Source: Saccharicrinis aurantiacus
GTDB lineage: Bacteria; Bacteroidota; Bacteroidia; Bacteroidales; Marinilabiliaceae
Direction of reading: 5' to 3'
Assembly: GCF_001660705.2 (NCBI RefSeq)
Contig: NZ_LYBV02000009.1
Coordinates: 1-64,000 of the forward strand
DNA length: 64,000 bases
This document shows positions 28,581-38,671 of the stretch, piece after piece. The translations under genes were made by a program, and so were the position numbers. The notes under the pieces are model-generated. The model saw nothing but the letters and a program-made list of their open reading frames with translations. It did no database searches and was not told the origin of the DNA. Each line of letters begins with the position of its first letter. The first letter of the stretch is position 1.

Positions 28581-31577
28581 TTACAGTTTTCTAGAAACTT
28601 CAATTTCTTCGTAACCTTCAATTATATCACCTTCTTTAATGTTGTCATAACCATCTAAGTTAAGTCCACATTCATAACCGCTAGCCACTTCTTTTGCATC
28701 GTCCTTGTAACGTTTTAGCGATCCTAATAATCCCGTATGAATTACAATTCCTTCTCTAATTAAGCGGATTTTAGAGTTGCGATTAATCTTACCACTCTTA
28801 ACCATACAACCTGCAATAGTACCAACTTTGGTAATTTTGAAAGTCTCACGTATTTCAAGTGTTGCAATAACTTGCTCTTTAATTTCAGGAGAAAGCATAC
28901 CTTCCATCGCTGATTTTAATTCTTCAATTGCATCATAGATAATTGAGTAAAGACGGATATCAATTTCTTCCTTTTCAGCAATTTTACGAGCAGTTAATGA
29001 CGGACGAACTTGGAAACCAATTACAATAGCATTAGATGCCGTTGCAAGCATAATATCCGATTCTGAAATCTGACCTACTCCTTTATGAATTACATTTACT
29101 GCAATCTCTTCTGTTGATAACTTAATTAATGAGTCAGAAAGTGCTTCGATAGATCCATCCACATCACCCTTAACAATAACGTTAAGTTCTTGGAAGTTAC
29201 CAATTGCAATACGACGTCCGATCTCGTCAAGCGTAATATGCTTCTTAGTTCTCATTCCTTGCTCACGCTGTAATTGAGTACGTTTAGTAGCAATTTCTTT
29301 CGCTTCGCGCTCGCTCTCCATAATGTTGAACTTCTCACCAGCTTGAGCTGCTCCATTTAAACCAAGTATTAAAACTGGTTCAGAAGGTCCTACTTCTGTA
29401 ACACGTTGGTTTCTCTCGTTAAACATTGCCTTAACGTGGCCAGTATAACCTCCAGCTAGAATAATATCACCTACTTTAAGTGTTCCTGATTGTACAAGAA
29501 CTGTAGTTACATAACCTCTACCTTTATCTAATGACGATTCAATTACAGAACCAACAGCTTTCTTTTCTTTTACAGCTTTTAATTCAAGCAGGTCAGCTTC
29601 AAGTAATACTTTTTCAAGTAACTCATCGATATTAATACCGTTTTTAGCTGAAATTTCTTGACACTGATATTTACCTCCCCAGTCTTCAACTAGGTAGTTC
29701 ATTTGTGATAACTGACTCTTGATATTGTCAGGATTAGCACCTGGTTTATCAATCTTATTAATTGCAAATACAATTGGTACACCTGCTGCAGAAGCATGAT
29801 TAATTGCTTCTTTTGTTTGAGGCATCACATCATCATCAGCTGCTACAATAATAATTGCAATATCAGTTACTGAAGCACCACGCGCACGCATCGCCGTAAA
29901 GGCTTCGTGACCTGGAGTATCTAAGAAAGTAATTTTTCTACCACTATCTAAAGATACTGAGTAAGCTCCAATGTGCTGAGTAATACCCCCAGCTTCACCT
30001 TGAATAACATTTGCTTTACGGATATGATCCAATAAAGAAGTTTTACCGTGGTCAACGTGTCCCATCACTGTAATAATAGGAGAACGTTCAAGCATTAATG
30101 ATTCATCATACTCTTCTTCTTCCTCAATTGCTTCAGCAGTTTCAACACTAATAAACTCAACTTTGTGTTCAAATTCTTCAGCTACTAGAGTAATAGTTTC
30201 AGCATCTAGGCGTTGATTAATAGATACAAATAAACCTAAACTCATACATGAGGCAATAATTTGGTTTACCTGAACATTCATCATCGTTGCTAATTCGGAC
30301 ACTGTTACGAATTCTGCAACTTGAATAATATTTTCTTCTAAGCTTGCCTTTTCAATTTCTTCAGCCTGCTTTTGGTAAGCGGCATCACGCTTATCTCTAC
30401 GGTGACGAGAACCTTTCGATTTTCCTTTACCAGCAGTTAATCTAGCTAAAGTATCTTTAATTTGCTTTTGTACGTCTTCCTCAGTAATTTCAGCCTTAAC
30501 AGGTCTTTTTTGAGGTCTACCTACATTATTATTAGGTCTACGACGGTTGTTATTATTGTTGTTGTTACGTTGGTTTCCTCCACCTTGGTTTCCACCTTGA
30601 GGTCTCTGACGCTGTCCACCACCTTGTTGGTTTCCACCGCCTTGTTGAGCCTGCTTGTCTCCAACATTAACTCGTTCTTTATCTTTGCGAATGCGCTTAC
30701 GCTTCTTTTTCTTTTGATTCGCGTTGTCTGATTTTTCAGCTGGTTTTGGTAGTTCAATTTTACCAATAACTGTAGGACCACTCAGTTTTTTTACTTGAGT
30801 AGGTTTAAAAACGTCACCATCTGACTTCGTTTCTTTTTCTCCTTCAGTAGCTTGCGTTTGTTTTGATTTTTCGGTAACCACTTCTGTTTTAAGTTCTTCT
30901 TTTTGCTTAGGCTTTTCTGCTTTTGGTTCTTCCTTTTTAGCAGCGGCCGGCTTTGAGTCTGTTTTAACTTCCTTTTTAGGTGCAGGTTTTGCTTTTGGCT
31001 TATTAATCGAGTCAATATCAATTTTCCCTAGCACCTTTGGCTCCTCAACATTTTTTGTGGCAGTTGGTATATGTGGAGGATCAGCTTTAGGTGTTTCCTT
31101 TTTAGCTGGTTTCTCTATTGGTTTTTCTTCCTTAATAGGTGCTTTTTCAACAGGCTTAGCTTCAACAGGTTTTTCTTGTTTTGGCGCAGCAGGTTTTTCA
31201 GCCTTAGGCTTTTTGTTAAATTGATCAAGATCAATTTTGCCTTTAACTTTTAGCTCTTCTTTTTTAGGAACCTCTATATTTTCAACTTTAGATTTCTCTT
31301 CCTTTTTAGGCTTTTCAGCAGGAGCTAAATCTTCTCTGATATCTTCTATAGAAATAGTCTCTTTTTGAGGCTTTTGCTTAGTAAGCTCTTCAGATTTCTT
31401 ACGTACATTTAAATCTGTACTGTATTCACTCTCAAGATGCTGATGCATTGCATCAGTAATCTTAAGGTTAGGGTTGAATTCTATATCAAACCCTTTCTTT
31501 TGTAAAAACTCAACAATGGTATGTGTACCTACATTGAATTCTCTTGCGACTTTGCTTAATCTTTTTCCAACTGCCAT
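28581..31577 (-). CDS. infB: Translation initiation factor IF-2
   Basis: A 998-residue GTPase that delivers initiator tRNA to the ribosome. An N-terminal IF2_N helical domain is followed by a long low-complexity region (about residues 60-400) first rich in Lys, Pro and Glu and then in Gly, Gln, Asn and Arg. A second IF2_N-like domain, the G domain (G1 motif GHVDHGKT near residue 500; DTPGHE; NKID), and the C-terminal beta-barrel and fMet-tRNA-binding domains complete the protein. It is the last gene of rimP-nusA-infB. The protein is about 100 residues longer than E. coli IF2 because of the spacer. Confidence 0.96.
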   Translation of the reverse strand: MAVGKRLSKVAREFNVGTHTIVEFLQKKGFDIEFNPNLKITDAMHQHLESEYSTDLNVRKKSEELTKQKPQKETISIEDIREDLAPAEKPKKEEKSKVENIEVPKKEELKVKGKIDLDQFNKKPKAEKPAAPKQEKPVEAKPVEKAPIKEEKPIEKPAKKETPKADPPHIPTATKNVEEPKVLGKIDIDSINKPKAKPAPKKEVKTDSKPAAAKKEEPKAEKPKQKEELKTEVVTEKSKQTQATEGEKETKSDGDVFKPTQVKKLSGPTVIGKIELPKPAEKSDNANQKKKKRKRIRKDKERVNVGDKQAQQGGGNQQGGGQRQRPQGGNQGGGNQRNNNNNNNRRRPNNNVGRPQKRPVKAEITEEDVQKQIKDTLARLTAGKGKSKGSRHRRDKRDAAYQKQAEEIEKASLEENIIQVAEFVTVSELATMMNVQVNQIIASCMSLGLFVSINQRLDAETITLVAEEFEHKVEFISVETAEAIEEEEEYDESLMLERSPIITVMGHVDHGKTSLLDHIRKANVIQGEAGGITQHIGAYSVSLDSGRKITFLDTPGHEAFTAMRARGASVTDIAIIIVAADDDVMPQTKEAINHASAAGVPIVFAINKIDKPGANPDNIKSQLSQMNYLVEDWGGKYQCQEISAKNGINIDELLEKVLLEADLLELKAVKEKKAVGSVIESSLDKGRGYVTTVLVQSGTLKVGDIILAGGYTGHVKAMFNERNQRVTEVGPSEPVLILGLNGAAQAGEKFNIMESEREAKEIATKRTQLQREQGMRTKKHITLDEIGRRIAIGNFQELNVIVKGDVDGSIEALSDSLIKLSTEEIAVNVIHKGVGQISESDIMLATASNAIVIGFQVRPSLTARKIAEKEEIDIRLYSIIYDAIEELKSAMEGMLSPEIKEQVIATLEIRETFKITKVGTIAGCMVKSGKINRNSKIRLIREGIVIHTGLLGSLKRYKDDAKEVASGYECGLNLDGYDNIKEGDIIEGYEEIEVSRKL

Positions 31578-31636
31578 ATTGGGACTTAATGAATTTCTCG
31601 ATTATTACTATTAAAATATTAAGTAGATTTGAACTC

Positions 31637-32872
31637 CTATTCAAACTCAGAACTTAGTATCTTAACTACATCTTTTATTGTTTCTTCTTCTAAATCAGTG
31701 CGTTTAACTAAATCCTCTACGGATAAGTCTAATACTGATTTTGCGGTATCACAACCAATAGCTTTAATCTCATCCAAAATCCAGCCTTCAATTTCGTCAG
31801 AGAATTCGTCTAAGCTAACGTCTTCATCATCTTCTTCTGTTTCACGGTAAACATCTAACTCGTAGCCTGTCAACTGACTTGCTAAACGGATGTTTAATCC
31901 ACCTTTACCAATTGCTAAACTCACCTCTTCAGGACGAAGGTATACTTGCGCACGTTTATCATCCTCAAATAGTTTGATACTTGTAATTTTAGCAGGGTTA
32001 AGTGAGCGTTGAATAAATAACTGAACATTTGTTGTATAATTAATTACATCAATGTTCTCATTTCTAAGTTCACGCACAATACCGTGTATTCTAGAACCTT
32101 TCATTCCCACACATGCTCCAACTGGGTCAATGCGTTCATCGTATGATTCAACAGCAACTTTAGCTCTGTCTCCTGGCATACGAACAATTTTTTTGATAGT
32201 AATTAAACCATCAAAAATTTCAGGTACTTCAAGTTCAAATAATCTCTCTAAGAAAACAGGAGATGTTCTTGATACGATAATCAGAGGGTTGTTATTTCGT
32301 ATTTCTACTCTAACTACAACAGCTCTTAAGGTATCTCCTTTTCTAAAGAAATCAGATGGAATTTGCTCAGTCTTAGGTAAAATAAGTTCATTACCCTCGT
32401 CATCAAGAATTAAAATTTCTCTTTTCCAAATTTGGTAAACCTCACCAGTAATGATGTCACCAATTCTATCTTTATATTTATGATAGATATTATCTTTTTC
32501 TAATTCTAATATTCTTGCCGATAAGTTTTGGCGAAGACTTAGAATAGCACGTCTTCCAAAATCTAAAAATCTAACTTCATCGGTTACTTCTTCACCAACC
32601 TCATAGTCATCTTCAATCTTTTTAGCATCAGATAATGAAATTTGAAGGTTGTCGTCTTCTAATTCATCATCAGCTACAATTTCGCGGTTACGCCAAATCT
32701 CAAAGTCACCTTTGTCGGTATTGATGATTACATCGAAGTTTTCATCTGTTCCAAAGCGCTTTATTAATACGCTTCTAAAAGAGTCTTCCAGAACTCTGAT
32801 CATTGTAGCACGATCAATGCTCTTTAATTCTTTAAACTCCGAAAAAGTATCAATTAAATTTATGTTTTCCAT
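31637..32872 (-). CDS. nusA: Transcription termination/antitermination factor NusA
   Basis: A 411-residue RNA-polymerase-associated factor. The N-terminal polymerase-binding domain (about 1-125) is followed by an S1 domain (about 130-200) and two KH domains (about 200-345) with the GxxG-type segments MKGSRIHG and GKGGLNIR. A short acidic linker and a helix-hairpin-helix-like tail of about 50 residues replace the two acidic repeats of E. coli NusA. It lies between rimP (21 bp) and infB (59 bp) in the conserved operon. Confidence 0.95.
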   Translation of the reverse strand: MENINLIDTFSEFKELKSIDRATMIRVLEDSFRSVLIKRFGTDENFDVIINTDKGDFEIWRNREIVADDELEDDNLQISLSDAKKIEDDYEVGEEVTDEVRFLDFGRRAILSLRQNLSARILELEKDNIYHKYKDRIGDIITGEVYQIWKREILILDDEGNELILPKTEQIPSDFFRKGDTLRAVVVRVEIRNNNPLIIVSRTSPVFLERLFELEVPEIFDGLITIKKIVRMPGDRAKVAVESYDERIDPVGACVGMKGSRIHGIVRELRNENIDVINYTTNVQLFIQRSLNPAKITSIKLFEDDKRAQVYLRPEEVSLAIGKGGLNIRLASQLTGYELDVYRETEEDDEDVSLDEFSDEIEGWILDEIKAIGCDTAKSVLDLSVEDLVKRTDLEEETIKDVVKILSSEFE

Positions 32873-32893
32873 CGTATTCTAGTTTTCAATCGG

Positions 32894-33358
32894 TTAAAAC
32901 GAGATAATTAATTTTACCGATTTAACTTCGTCGAACTTATATGTATGACTAAATGTTTTTATTTCCTTTTTTTTCTTGCCTTCAATTTTTACCTTTTTTT
33001 CTTCTTCAACGGTAAAATCATCTTCGTTGGCACTAACCAATATTCCTTTGAATGGCGCACCATCAAATAATATCACTTCAATTTCCCTGCCAATATTCTT
33101 TATGTATTGAGGAAGTACTTTTAAAGGTTGACCTAAACCAGGTGTTGAAACTTCCAACTCAAAATCTTCAACTTCTCTGTCAAATTCACCTTCTATTAAT
33201 CGGCTTATCTGAATGCAATAATCAATGGTAATCCCTTCTATGCTATCAATTAAGACCATTATTTTATTTGTAGCTGATACTTTTATATCAACAATAAAAC
33301 AATTGTCTTCAGTAATTTTACCTTCAATTATATTGTGAATTGTTTCTCTGGTTATCAT
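32894..33358 (-). CDS. rimP: Ribosome maturation factor RimP
   Basis: A 154-residue protein needed for 30S subunit assembly. It shows the family's N-terminal alpha/beta domain with a central VSTPGLGQPL segment and a C-terminal Sm-like barrel. I choose the ATG at 33358 because it starts the conserved region; the frame extends 14 codons upstream through the leader hairpin, which would encode an unlikely Cys/Tyr-rich extension. It is the first gene of the rimP-nusA-infB operon and has the clearest minus-strand promoter in the window. Confidence 0.93.
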   Translation of the reverse strand: MITRETIHNIIEGKITEDNCFIVDIKVSATNKIMVLIDSIEGITIDYCIQISRLIEGEFDREVEDFELEVSTPGLGQPLKVLPQYIKNIGREIEVILFDGAPFKGILVSANEDDFTVEEEKKVKIEGKKKKEIKTFSHTYKFDEVKSVKLIISF

Positions 33359-33376
33359 GAATTTATTGTAATAAAA

Positions 33377-33396
33377 TAGGGGACACTCGCCCCCTA
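33377..33396 (-). promoter_or_regulatory. Terminator-like hairpin in rimP leader
   Basis: On the minus strand TAGGGG pairs with CCCCTA around an 8-nt loop and is followed by TTTTATT. It sits between the predicted transcription start and the rimP ATG, the position of an attenuator. Stem strength is good; the T-tract is imperfect. Confidence 0.45.
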
Positions 33397-33423
33397 CCAC
33401 CTAGATTCTCTTTAAATCTGCTG

Positions 33424-33455
33424 CAAAGATAACTAATTGTAGCGTAATTTCCAAA
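33424..33455 (-). promoter_or_regulatory. Promoter of rimP-nusA-infB
   Basis: On the minus strand a -33 TTTG and a -7 TATCTTTG are separated by 20 bp, exactly the Bacteroidota consensus TTTG-N19-21-TAnnTTTG. The predicted start of transcription is about 60 nt before the rimP ATG. Confidence 0.75.
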
Positions 33456-33592
33456 GGGCATTTATTTGATTTGTTATGCTTTTAAATTTATCTTGTTGAA
33501 TCGCTAAATTTATAAATCGTTTAACTAAATATTTTTATAATGTGGATTACTACTAATAATTGGGTTCAAGTACCTATAACCCTCAATGTTAT

Positions 33593-34849
33593 ATGCAAAG
33601 TTCTTTAAATAAGCTAAAAATCATTAATGATCCCGTTTACGGATTTGTTAAAATTCCATTTGAGTTTGTATACGATATTCTGCAACATCGCTATTTTCAA
33701 AGGCTTCGTGGCATTAAGCAACTTGGATTAACCTCATTAGTTTATCCAGGCGCTATGCATAACCGTTTTCAACATGCCGTTGGGGCGATGCATTTAATGA
33801 GTTCTGCAATTTTGATATTGAGAGAGAAAGGGATAATTATCACAGAGGAGGAGTCTATTTCAGTTCATTTAGCTGTTTTGTTGCACGATATTGGTCATGG
33901 GCCATATTCGCATGTATTAGAAAATAGTATTGTTCAAGGTATTTCGCATGAGGAGATATCCTTACTTTTTATGCATCAATTAAACAATCAGTTTGATGGA
34001 AAACTGGATTTGGCGATTGAGATTTTTAAGAATAATTATACTAAAAAGTTTTTACATCAATTAGTAAGTAGTCAATTAGATATGGACCGATTGGATTATT
34101 TACGTCGCGATAGCTTTTTTACTGGTGTTTCTGAAGGCGTAATTGGGTCTGACCGGATTATTAAAATGTTACATGTTAGTAATGATAACCTTGTGGTTGA
34201 ATCAAAAGGAATTTATTCAATTGAAAAATTTCTAATTGCTCGTAGATTAATGTATTGGCAAGTGTATTTACATAAAACTGCGGTGGCTGCTGAGCGTATG
34301 CTAGTAAATGTTTTACGCAGAGCAAAGTTTTTAATGATGAATAACAGCCCTTTATTTGCTACACCTGCGCTAAAATATTTTTTGGGAAATACAATTGTGT
34401 TAGATCATTTTAAGCAGGATAATAAGGCTTTAAATGCTTTTTCATTGCTTGATGATTCAGATATTATGTCTGCCATTAAAGTCTGGTCTGATCATGATGA
34501 CTTTATACTATCAAAACTTGCGTCGTCTTTACTTTCAAGGAATTTGCATAAAGTAATTATACAGAATGAAGCGTTTGATACTAAGATCATATCAAATATA
34601 AGAGCTGAAGTAAAACGTAAATACAAACTAGATAATTCCGAGGTTGATTATTTTGTTGCAGTTGACAATGTTGAGAGTCATACCTATAATGTTAATAAGG
34701 ATAAAATTGAAATACTTTTCTCAAATGGTGCATTGAAAGATATATCAGAGGCATCTGATATATTAAAACTATCTGTATTAGGAAATAATATAAAAAAGAA
34801 AATATTATGCTATCCTAAAGACGTTTTTGTCATTAATGACAATGTTTAA
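33593..34849 (+). CDS. HD-superfamily phosphohydrolase
   Basis: A 418-residue protein from the ATG at 33593; an earlier TTG in frame adds an unlikely leader. It contains an HD domain: RLRGIKQLG, HNRFQHAVGAMHLM and LLHDIGHGPYSH provide the His and Asp metal ligands typical of dGTPase-like enzymes (COG1078). A metal-dependent nucleotide phosphohydrolase is the reasonable call, with substrate unknown. It lies directly upstream of lpxD, an arrangement I recall from other Bacteroidota. Confidence 0.85.
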   Translation: MQSSLNKLKIINDPVYGFVKIPFEFVYDILQHRYFQRLRGIKQLGLTSLVYPGAMHNRFQHAVGAMHLMSSAILILREKGIIITEEESISVHLAVLLHDIGHGPYSHVLENSIVQGISHEEISLLFMHQLNNQFDGKLDLAIEIFKNNYTKKFLHQLVSSQLDMDRLDYLRRDSFFTGVSEGVIGSDRIIKMLHVSNDNLVVESKGIYSIEKFLIARRLMYWQVYLHKTAVAAERMLVNVLRRAKFLMMNNSPLFATPALKYFLGNTIVLDHFKQDNKALNAFSLLDDSDIMSAIKVWSDHDDFILSKLASSLLSRNLHKVIIQNEAFDTKIISNIRAEVKRKYKLDNSEVDYFVAVDNVESHTYNVNKDKIEILFSNGALKDISEASDILKLSVLGNNIKKKILCYPKDVFVINDNV

Positions 34850-35032
34850 TTTTAAAAATAATGGAAATAATGTTTAGCTTTGCACGAAATTAATACTTTA
34901 AGTATCATATTTAATTATTTAAATGCACCCCTTTAAATTTCAGAGGTCCATTTAGTTTTGATGTAGTTAAAAGAACTGCCTATTAGTTCCTTATAGTTGC
35001 ATCCTAATAAAATGAAAGTAAACACAAATCAC

Positions 35033-36070
35033 ATGAATTTTTCAGCAAAACAGATTGCAGAGTTAGTCGAAGGAGAAGTTGTTGGTAACCCGGATGTGGA
35101 AATCAGTAATGTATCTAAGATTGAGGAAGGTAAACCTGGAACTATCTCATTTTTATCCAATACTAAATACACAAAGTATATTTATGATACCGAAGCTTCG
35201 GTTGTAATTGTAAATAATGATTTTATACCTGATGAGCCAGTTAAGTGTACTTTGATTAAAGTGGAAGATGCTTACAGTTCAGTTGCAAAACTTATGAGGA
35301 TGTATACTGAAATGATGCCTAAGAAAACGGGAATAGAACAACCTAGCTTTATATCTGAGTCGGCAACTGTTGGTGATTTTGCTTATGTTGGGGCATTCGC
35401 ATATATAGGTGATAATGTTACTATAGGTGACAATGTAAGTATATATCCAAACACTTATATTGGGGATAATGTAACAATAGGTGATAATTGTACTTTATAT
35501 GCAGGGGTTAAGATTTATAAAGACTGTAAGGTTGGTAATAACTGTATTTTACATGCAGGTGCTGTTGTAGGTTCTGACGGTTTTGGTTTTGCACCTAACC
35601 AGAATAATGAATTTGATAAAATACCCCAGTTAGGAAATGTTGTAATTGAAGATAATTGCGAGATAGGAGCCAATACTACTATTGATAGAGCAACAATGGG
35701 ATCAACCTTAATTCAACAAGGAGTTAAATTGGATAATTTGGTGCAGGTAGCGCATAATGTTGTGTTTGGTAAAAATACAGTTATGGCTGCTCTTTCAGGT
35801 GTTGCAGGATCTTCAAAAATTGGAGAGAACTGTATGTTTGGTGGGCATACTGCTGTTGCAGGGCATTTAACGGTTGCAAATAGGACTAATGTAGCCGGGA
35901 TATCTGGCGTTTCTGGTAATGTTAAAAAGGAAGGAACCGTTATAAAGGGTTCAGCAGCGTTCGACTTGAGATCATTTAATAGATCTTACGTTAATTTTAA
36001 AAGATTGCCTGAAATGGCTGAAGAGCTAAAATCTCTGAAAGAAGAGATTAAGAAATTAAAAGGAGAATAA
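35033..36070 (+). CDS. lpxD: UDP-3-O-acylglucosamine N-acyltransferase
   Basis: About 345 residues. It adds the second acyl chain to the lipid A precursor. The N-terminal uridine-binding domain is followed by a left-handed beta-helix of hexapeptide repeats (IGDNVTIG and similar), the catalytic His lies in QVAHNVV, and a C-terminal helix closes the trimer. Two ATGs are possible; I choose 35033, where [10 protein letters not shown], the usual LpxD start, begins. The ATG at 35012 would add seven residues. It leads lpxD-lpxC/fabZ-lpxA. Confidence 0.93.
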   Translation: MNFSAKQIAELVEGEVVGNPDVEISNVSKIEEGKPGTISFLSNTKYTKYIYDTEASVVIVNNDFIPDEPVKCTLIKVEDAYSSVAKLMRMYTEMMPKKTGIEQPSFISESATVGDFAYVGAFAYIGDNVTIGDNVSIYPNTYIGDNVTIGDNCTLYAGVKIYKDCKVGNNCILHAGAVVGSDGFGFAPNQNNEFDKIPQLGNVVIEDNCEIGANTTIDRATMGSTLIQQGVKLDNLVQVAHNVVFGKNTVMAALSGVAGSSKIGENCMFGGHTAVAGHLTVANRTNVAGISGVSGNVKKEGTVIKGSAAFDLRSFNRSYVNFKRLPEMAEELKSLKEEIKKLKGE

Positions 36071-36112
36071 ATACAGATAGACTAATTCTTAACAATAGAA
36101 TAAGACTTTATA

Positions 36113-37513
36113 ATGATAGAGAATCAAAGAACTTTAGCAAAACAAGCAACCCTAAAAGGGAAAGGACTACATACTGGAGTTGAAGTTACATTAGTACTTA
36201 ATCCAGCTCCTGAGAATCATGGATATAAGTTTAAAAGAGTTGATTTAGAGGATCAAACTATTATAGAAGCCCTTGTTGAAAATGTTGCATTTACTGAGCG
36301 AGGAACTGTATTAAAAAAGAAGGAAGCCAGTATAAGTACAATTGAACATTGTATGGCTGCATTAAGAGGTCTGGGTGTCGACAATTGTTTAATTGAAGTT
36401 AATGGTCCAGAGGTGCCTATTCTTGACGGGAGTTCTAAGTTCTATGTAGAAGCCATTAGAAATGCAGGAATAGTTGAGCAAGAAGCAGAAAGAAGATACT
36501 TTGTTATTAAAGAAAGAATAGAATATGAAGATAAGGAGAGGGGCATAAAGTTAGTTGCCTTGCCTGATGATAGCTTCAGTATTGATACTTTAATATCTTA
36601 TCCAAATTCGATACTGTTAGCAAGTCAGTACGCTAGTTTAGAGTCTTTAGATGATTTTGAGAAAGAGGTAAGTGCTTGTAGAACATTCGTATTCCTTCAT
36701 GAAGTTGAAATGCTAATGAAGCATAACCTTATTAAAGGCGGTGATCTTGATAACGCGATTATTATTTTAGATAAAGAAGTTAGTCAGGAAGAATTAGACC
36801 GATTAGCAGATTTATTTAATCAACCTCATATTGAAGTTAAGTCAATTGGTGTTTTAAATAATCTTGAGTTAGTGCATCAAAATGAACCAGCACGACATAA
36901 ATTATTAGATGTTATTGGTGATTTATGTTTAGCGGGTATGCCAATTAAGGGAAAGATTATAGCAACACGACCTGGGCACCAATCGAATGTTGAGTTTGCT
37001 AAGGTGTTGAGAGCAGAGATAAAAAAGATTCAGAATAAACCAGTTGCTCCAGTATATGATCCGTGTAAAGAACCTCTTTACGATATAAATAAGATACGTA
37101 ATACTTTACCACATAGATACCCTTTCTTATTGGTTGATAAAATTATCGACTTATCTAGTAAGTCAGTGGTTGGTATTAAAAACATAACTCTAAACGAACC
37201 TTTCTTTCAGGGACATTTCCCCACAGAGCCAGTTATGCCAGGTGTACTTTTAGTAGAGGCAATGGCACAATGTGGAGGTATTTTCGTTTTAGATCAGGTC
37301 GAGGACCCTGAAAACTACTCTACTTACTTTATGAAATTGGATAATATCAAGTTCAGAAAGAAAGTGATTCCAGGAGATACGGTAATTTTCAAATTAGAAT
37401 TAATAGCACCTATGCGTAGAGGTGTAGCTAATATGAAGGGTGTAGCCTTTGTTGGTGACGCTGTAGTAGCTGAAGGTGAATTTATGGCCAATGTATCAAA
37501 AAATAAAGCTTAG
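36113..37513 (+). CDS. lpxC/fabZ: Bifunctional LpxC deacetylase / FabZ dehydratase
   Basis: A 466-residue fusion. Residues 1-305 are LpxC, the zinc deacetylase that commits to lipid A synthesis, with ligands in TIEHCMAAL, HKLLDVIGD and the RPGHQSN segment. Residues about 318-466 are FabZ, the hydroxyacyl-ACP dehydratase, with LPHRYPFLLVD and GHFPTEPVMPGVLLVEAMAQ supplying the catalytic His and Glu. The fusion is characteristic of Bacteroidota and couples lipid A and fatty-acid synthesis, two pathways that compete for the same hydroxyacyl-ACP. It lies 42 bp after lpxD. Confidence 0.96.
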   Translation: MIENQRTLAKQATLKGKGLHTGVEVTLVLNPAPENHGYKFKRVDLEDQTIIEALVENVAFTERGTVLKKKEASISTIEHCMAALRGLGVDNCLIEVNGPEVPILDGSSKFYVEAIRNAGIVEQEAERRYFVIKERIEYEDKERGIKLVALPDDSFSIDTLISYPNSILLASQYASLESLDDFEKEVSACRTFVFLHEVEMLMKHNLIKGGDLDNAIIILDKEVSQEELDRLADLFNQPHIEVKSIGVLNNLELVHQNEPARHKLLDVIGDLCLAGMPIKGKIIATRPGHQSNVEFAKVLRAEIKKIQNKPVAPVYDPCKEPLYDINKIRNTLPHRYPFLLVDKIIDLSSKSVVGIKNITLNEPFFQGHFPTEPVMPGVLLVEAMAQCGGIFVLDQVEDPENYSTYFMKLDNIKFRKKVIPGDTVIFKLELIAPMRRGVANMKGVAFVGDAVVAEGEFMANVSKNKA

Positions 37514-37605
37514 TATAAATAGCTGTATTTTGCAATGTTCGTTATATAAGAGATTGTAGTAGCTGTAAATAAGGGTATTTATTTTTTTTATTGGGATACT
37601 TAGAC

Positions 37606-37613
37606 TATTTTCG
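37606..37613 (+). promoter_or_regulatory. Variant -7 box upstream of lpxA
   Basis: TATTTTCG followed by CAGC. The same TAnnTTCG(CAGC) pattern occurs upstream of leuS (6635-6642) and of the NlpC/P60 gene (minus strand, 18133-18140). It may be a variant -7 element; no -33 box was found. Confidence 0.25.
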
Positions 37614-37771
37614 CAGCTGATTTTTCGGAAGGAAGATTTTACGCATAAAGAATTTAATAGATATGTAGCCTGTAAATTACTTATTTGAGTATTAGGCTTT
37701 CGCTAAATATAGTATGGTAGCATTACATTAGTAGTTATCTGTATTTAGTAGATGAAATAAAATAAACACAC

Positions 37772-38560
37772 ATGAAACAACCATTAGCATACATTCACCC
37801 GGAAGCAAAAATAGCTCCGAATGTGGTAATAGAACCATTTGTTACCATATATAAAGATGTTGTTATTGAGGAAGGAACTAAGATTGGTGCTAACGTAACC
37901 ATTTTTGAAGGATCTAGAATTGGTAAAAATTGTAATATATTTCCAGGTGCTGTAATTGGTGCCATCCCTCAAGATTTAAAATTTGCTGGGGAGGAAACTG
38001 TTGCTATTATTGGAGACAATACTACTATTAGAGAGTGTGTAACTGTTAATAGAGGAACTGCTTCAAAGGGTAAAACTGTTGTAGGTAGTAATTGCTTATT
38101 AATGGCCTATTCGCATATTGGTCATGATTGTGAGATAAAAAATAATGTGATCATTGGTAATGCTTCTCAAATTGCAGGAGAAGTGGTTATAGATGATTTT
38201 GCTATTTTAAGTGGATCTGTTTTAGTACACCAGTTTTCATCAATTGGTAGTCATGTTATGGTTCAGGGCGGATCAAAAATATCTAAAGATATTCCTCCAT
38301 ATGTTATTGCAGGTAGAGAGCCAGTAACTTATTTTGGTATCAATACTGTAGGATTACAGCGTAGAGGATTTTCAAAAGATATAGTAGATCGTATTCACCA
38401 GATTTATAGAATATTCTATAATAGTAACCTGAATAACACAAGTGCAATAGAGCAGATTGAGGCTGAGATTCCGGAGTGCGAAGAGCGTGAGGTAATTCTA
38501 AGCTTTATTAAGAGATCAGAGCGAGGTGTTATTAAAGGGCCTACAGTTAGAAAGAAGTAA
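37772..38560 (+). CDS. lpxA: UDP-N-acetylglucosamine O-acyltransferase
   Basis: A 262-residue hexapeptide-repeat acyltransferase for the first step of lipid A synthesis. Repeats such as IGKNCNIF and IGAIPQDLKF form the left-handed beta-helix, and the catalytic His lies in AYSHIGHDC. The C-terminal helical domain (from about residue 190) with GLQRRGFSKD matches LpxA rather than LpxD. A 258-bp gap separates it from lpxC/fabZ, so it may have its own promoter. A strong terminator follows. Confidence 0.95.
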   Translation: MKQPLAYIHPEAKIAPNVVIEPFVTIYKDVVIEEGTKIGANVTIFEGSRIGKNCNIFPGAVIGAIPQDLKFAGEETVAIIGDNTTIRECVTVNRGTASKGKTVVGSNCLLMAYSHIGHDCEIKNNVIIGNASQIAGEVVIDDFAILSGSVLVHQFSSIGSHVMVQGGSKISKDIPPYVIAGREPVTYFGINTVGLQRRGFSKDIVDRIHQIYRIFYNSNLNNTSAIEQIEAEIPECEEREVILSFIKRSERGVIKGPTVRKK

Positions 38561-38579
38561 TTATTATAATATTATACGA

Positions 38580-38610
38580 GCCGGTTTGTTATTACAAACC
38601 GGCTTTTTTT
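38580..38610 (+). terminator. Terminator of lpxA
   Basis: GCCGGTTTGT pairs perfectly with ACAAACCGGC around a 4-nt loop, followed by seven T. Confidence 0.92.
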
Positions 38611-38614
38611 ATAC

Positions 38615-38645
38615 AAAAAAACTCAGAACCATTTAGGAACTGAGT
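38615..38645 (-). terminator. Terminator of folE
   Basis: On the minus strand ACTCAG pairs with CTGAGT, with a partly paired GGTT/AACC interior, followed by seven T. It lies 26 bp after the folE stop codon. Confidence 0.75.
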
Positions 38646-38671
38646 TTGTATATTTTAATTATTTATTCTGA

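Noticed and set aside
32052-32438. 128-codon plus-strand frame inside nusA
   Set aside because: Antisense shadow of a well-conserved gene.
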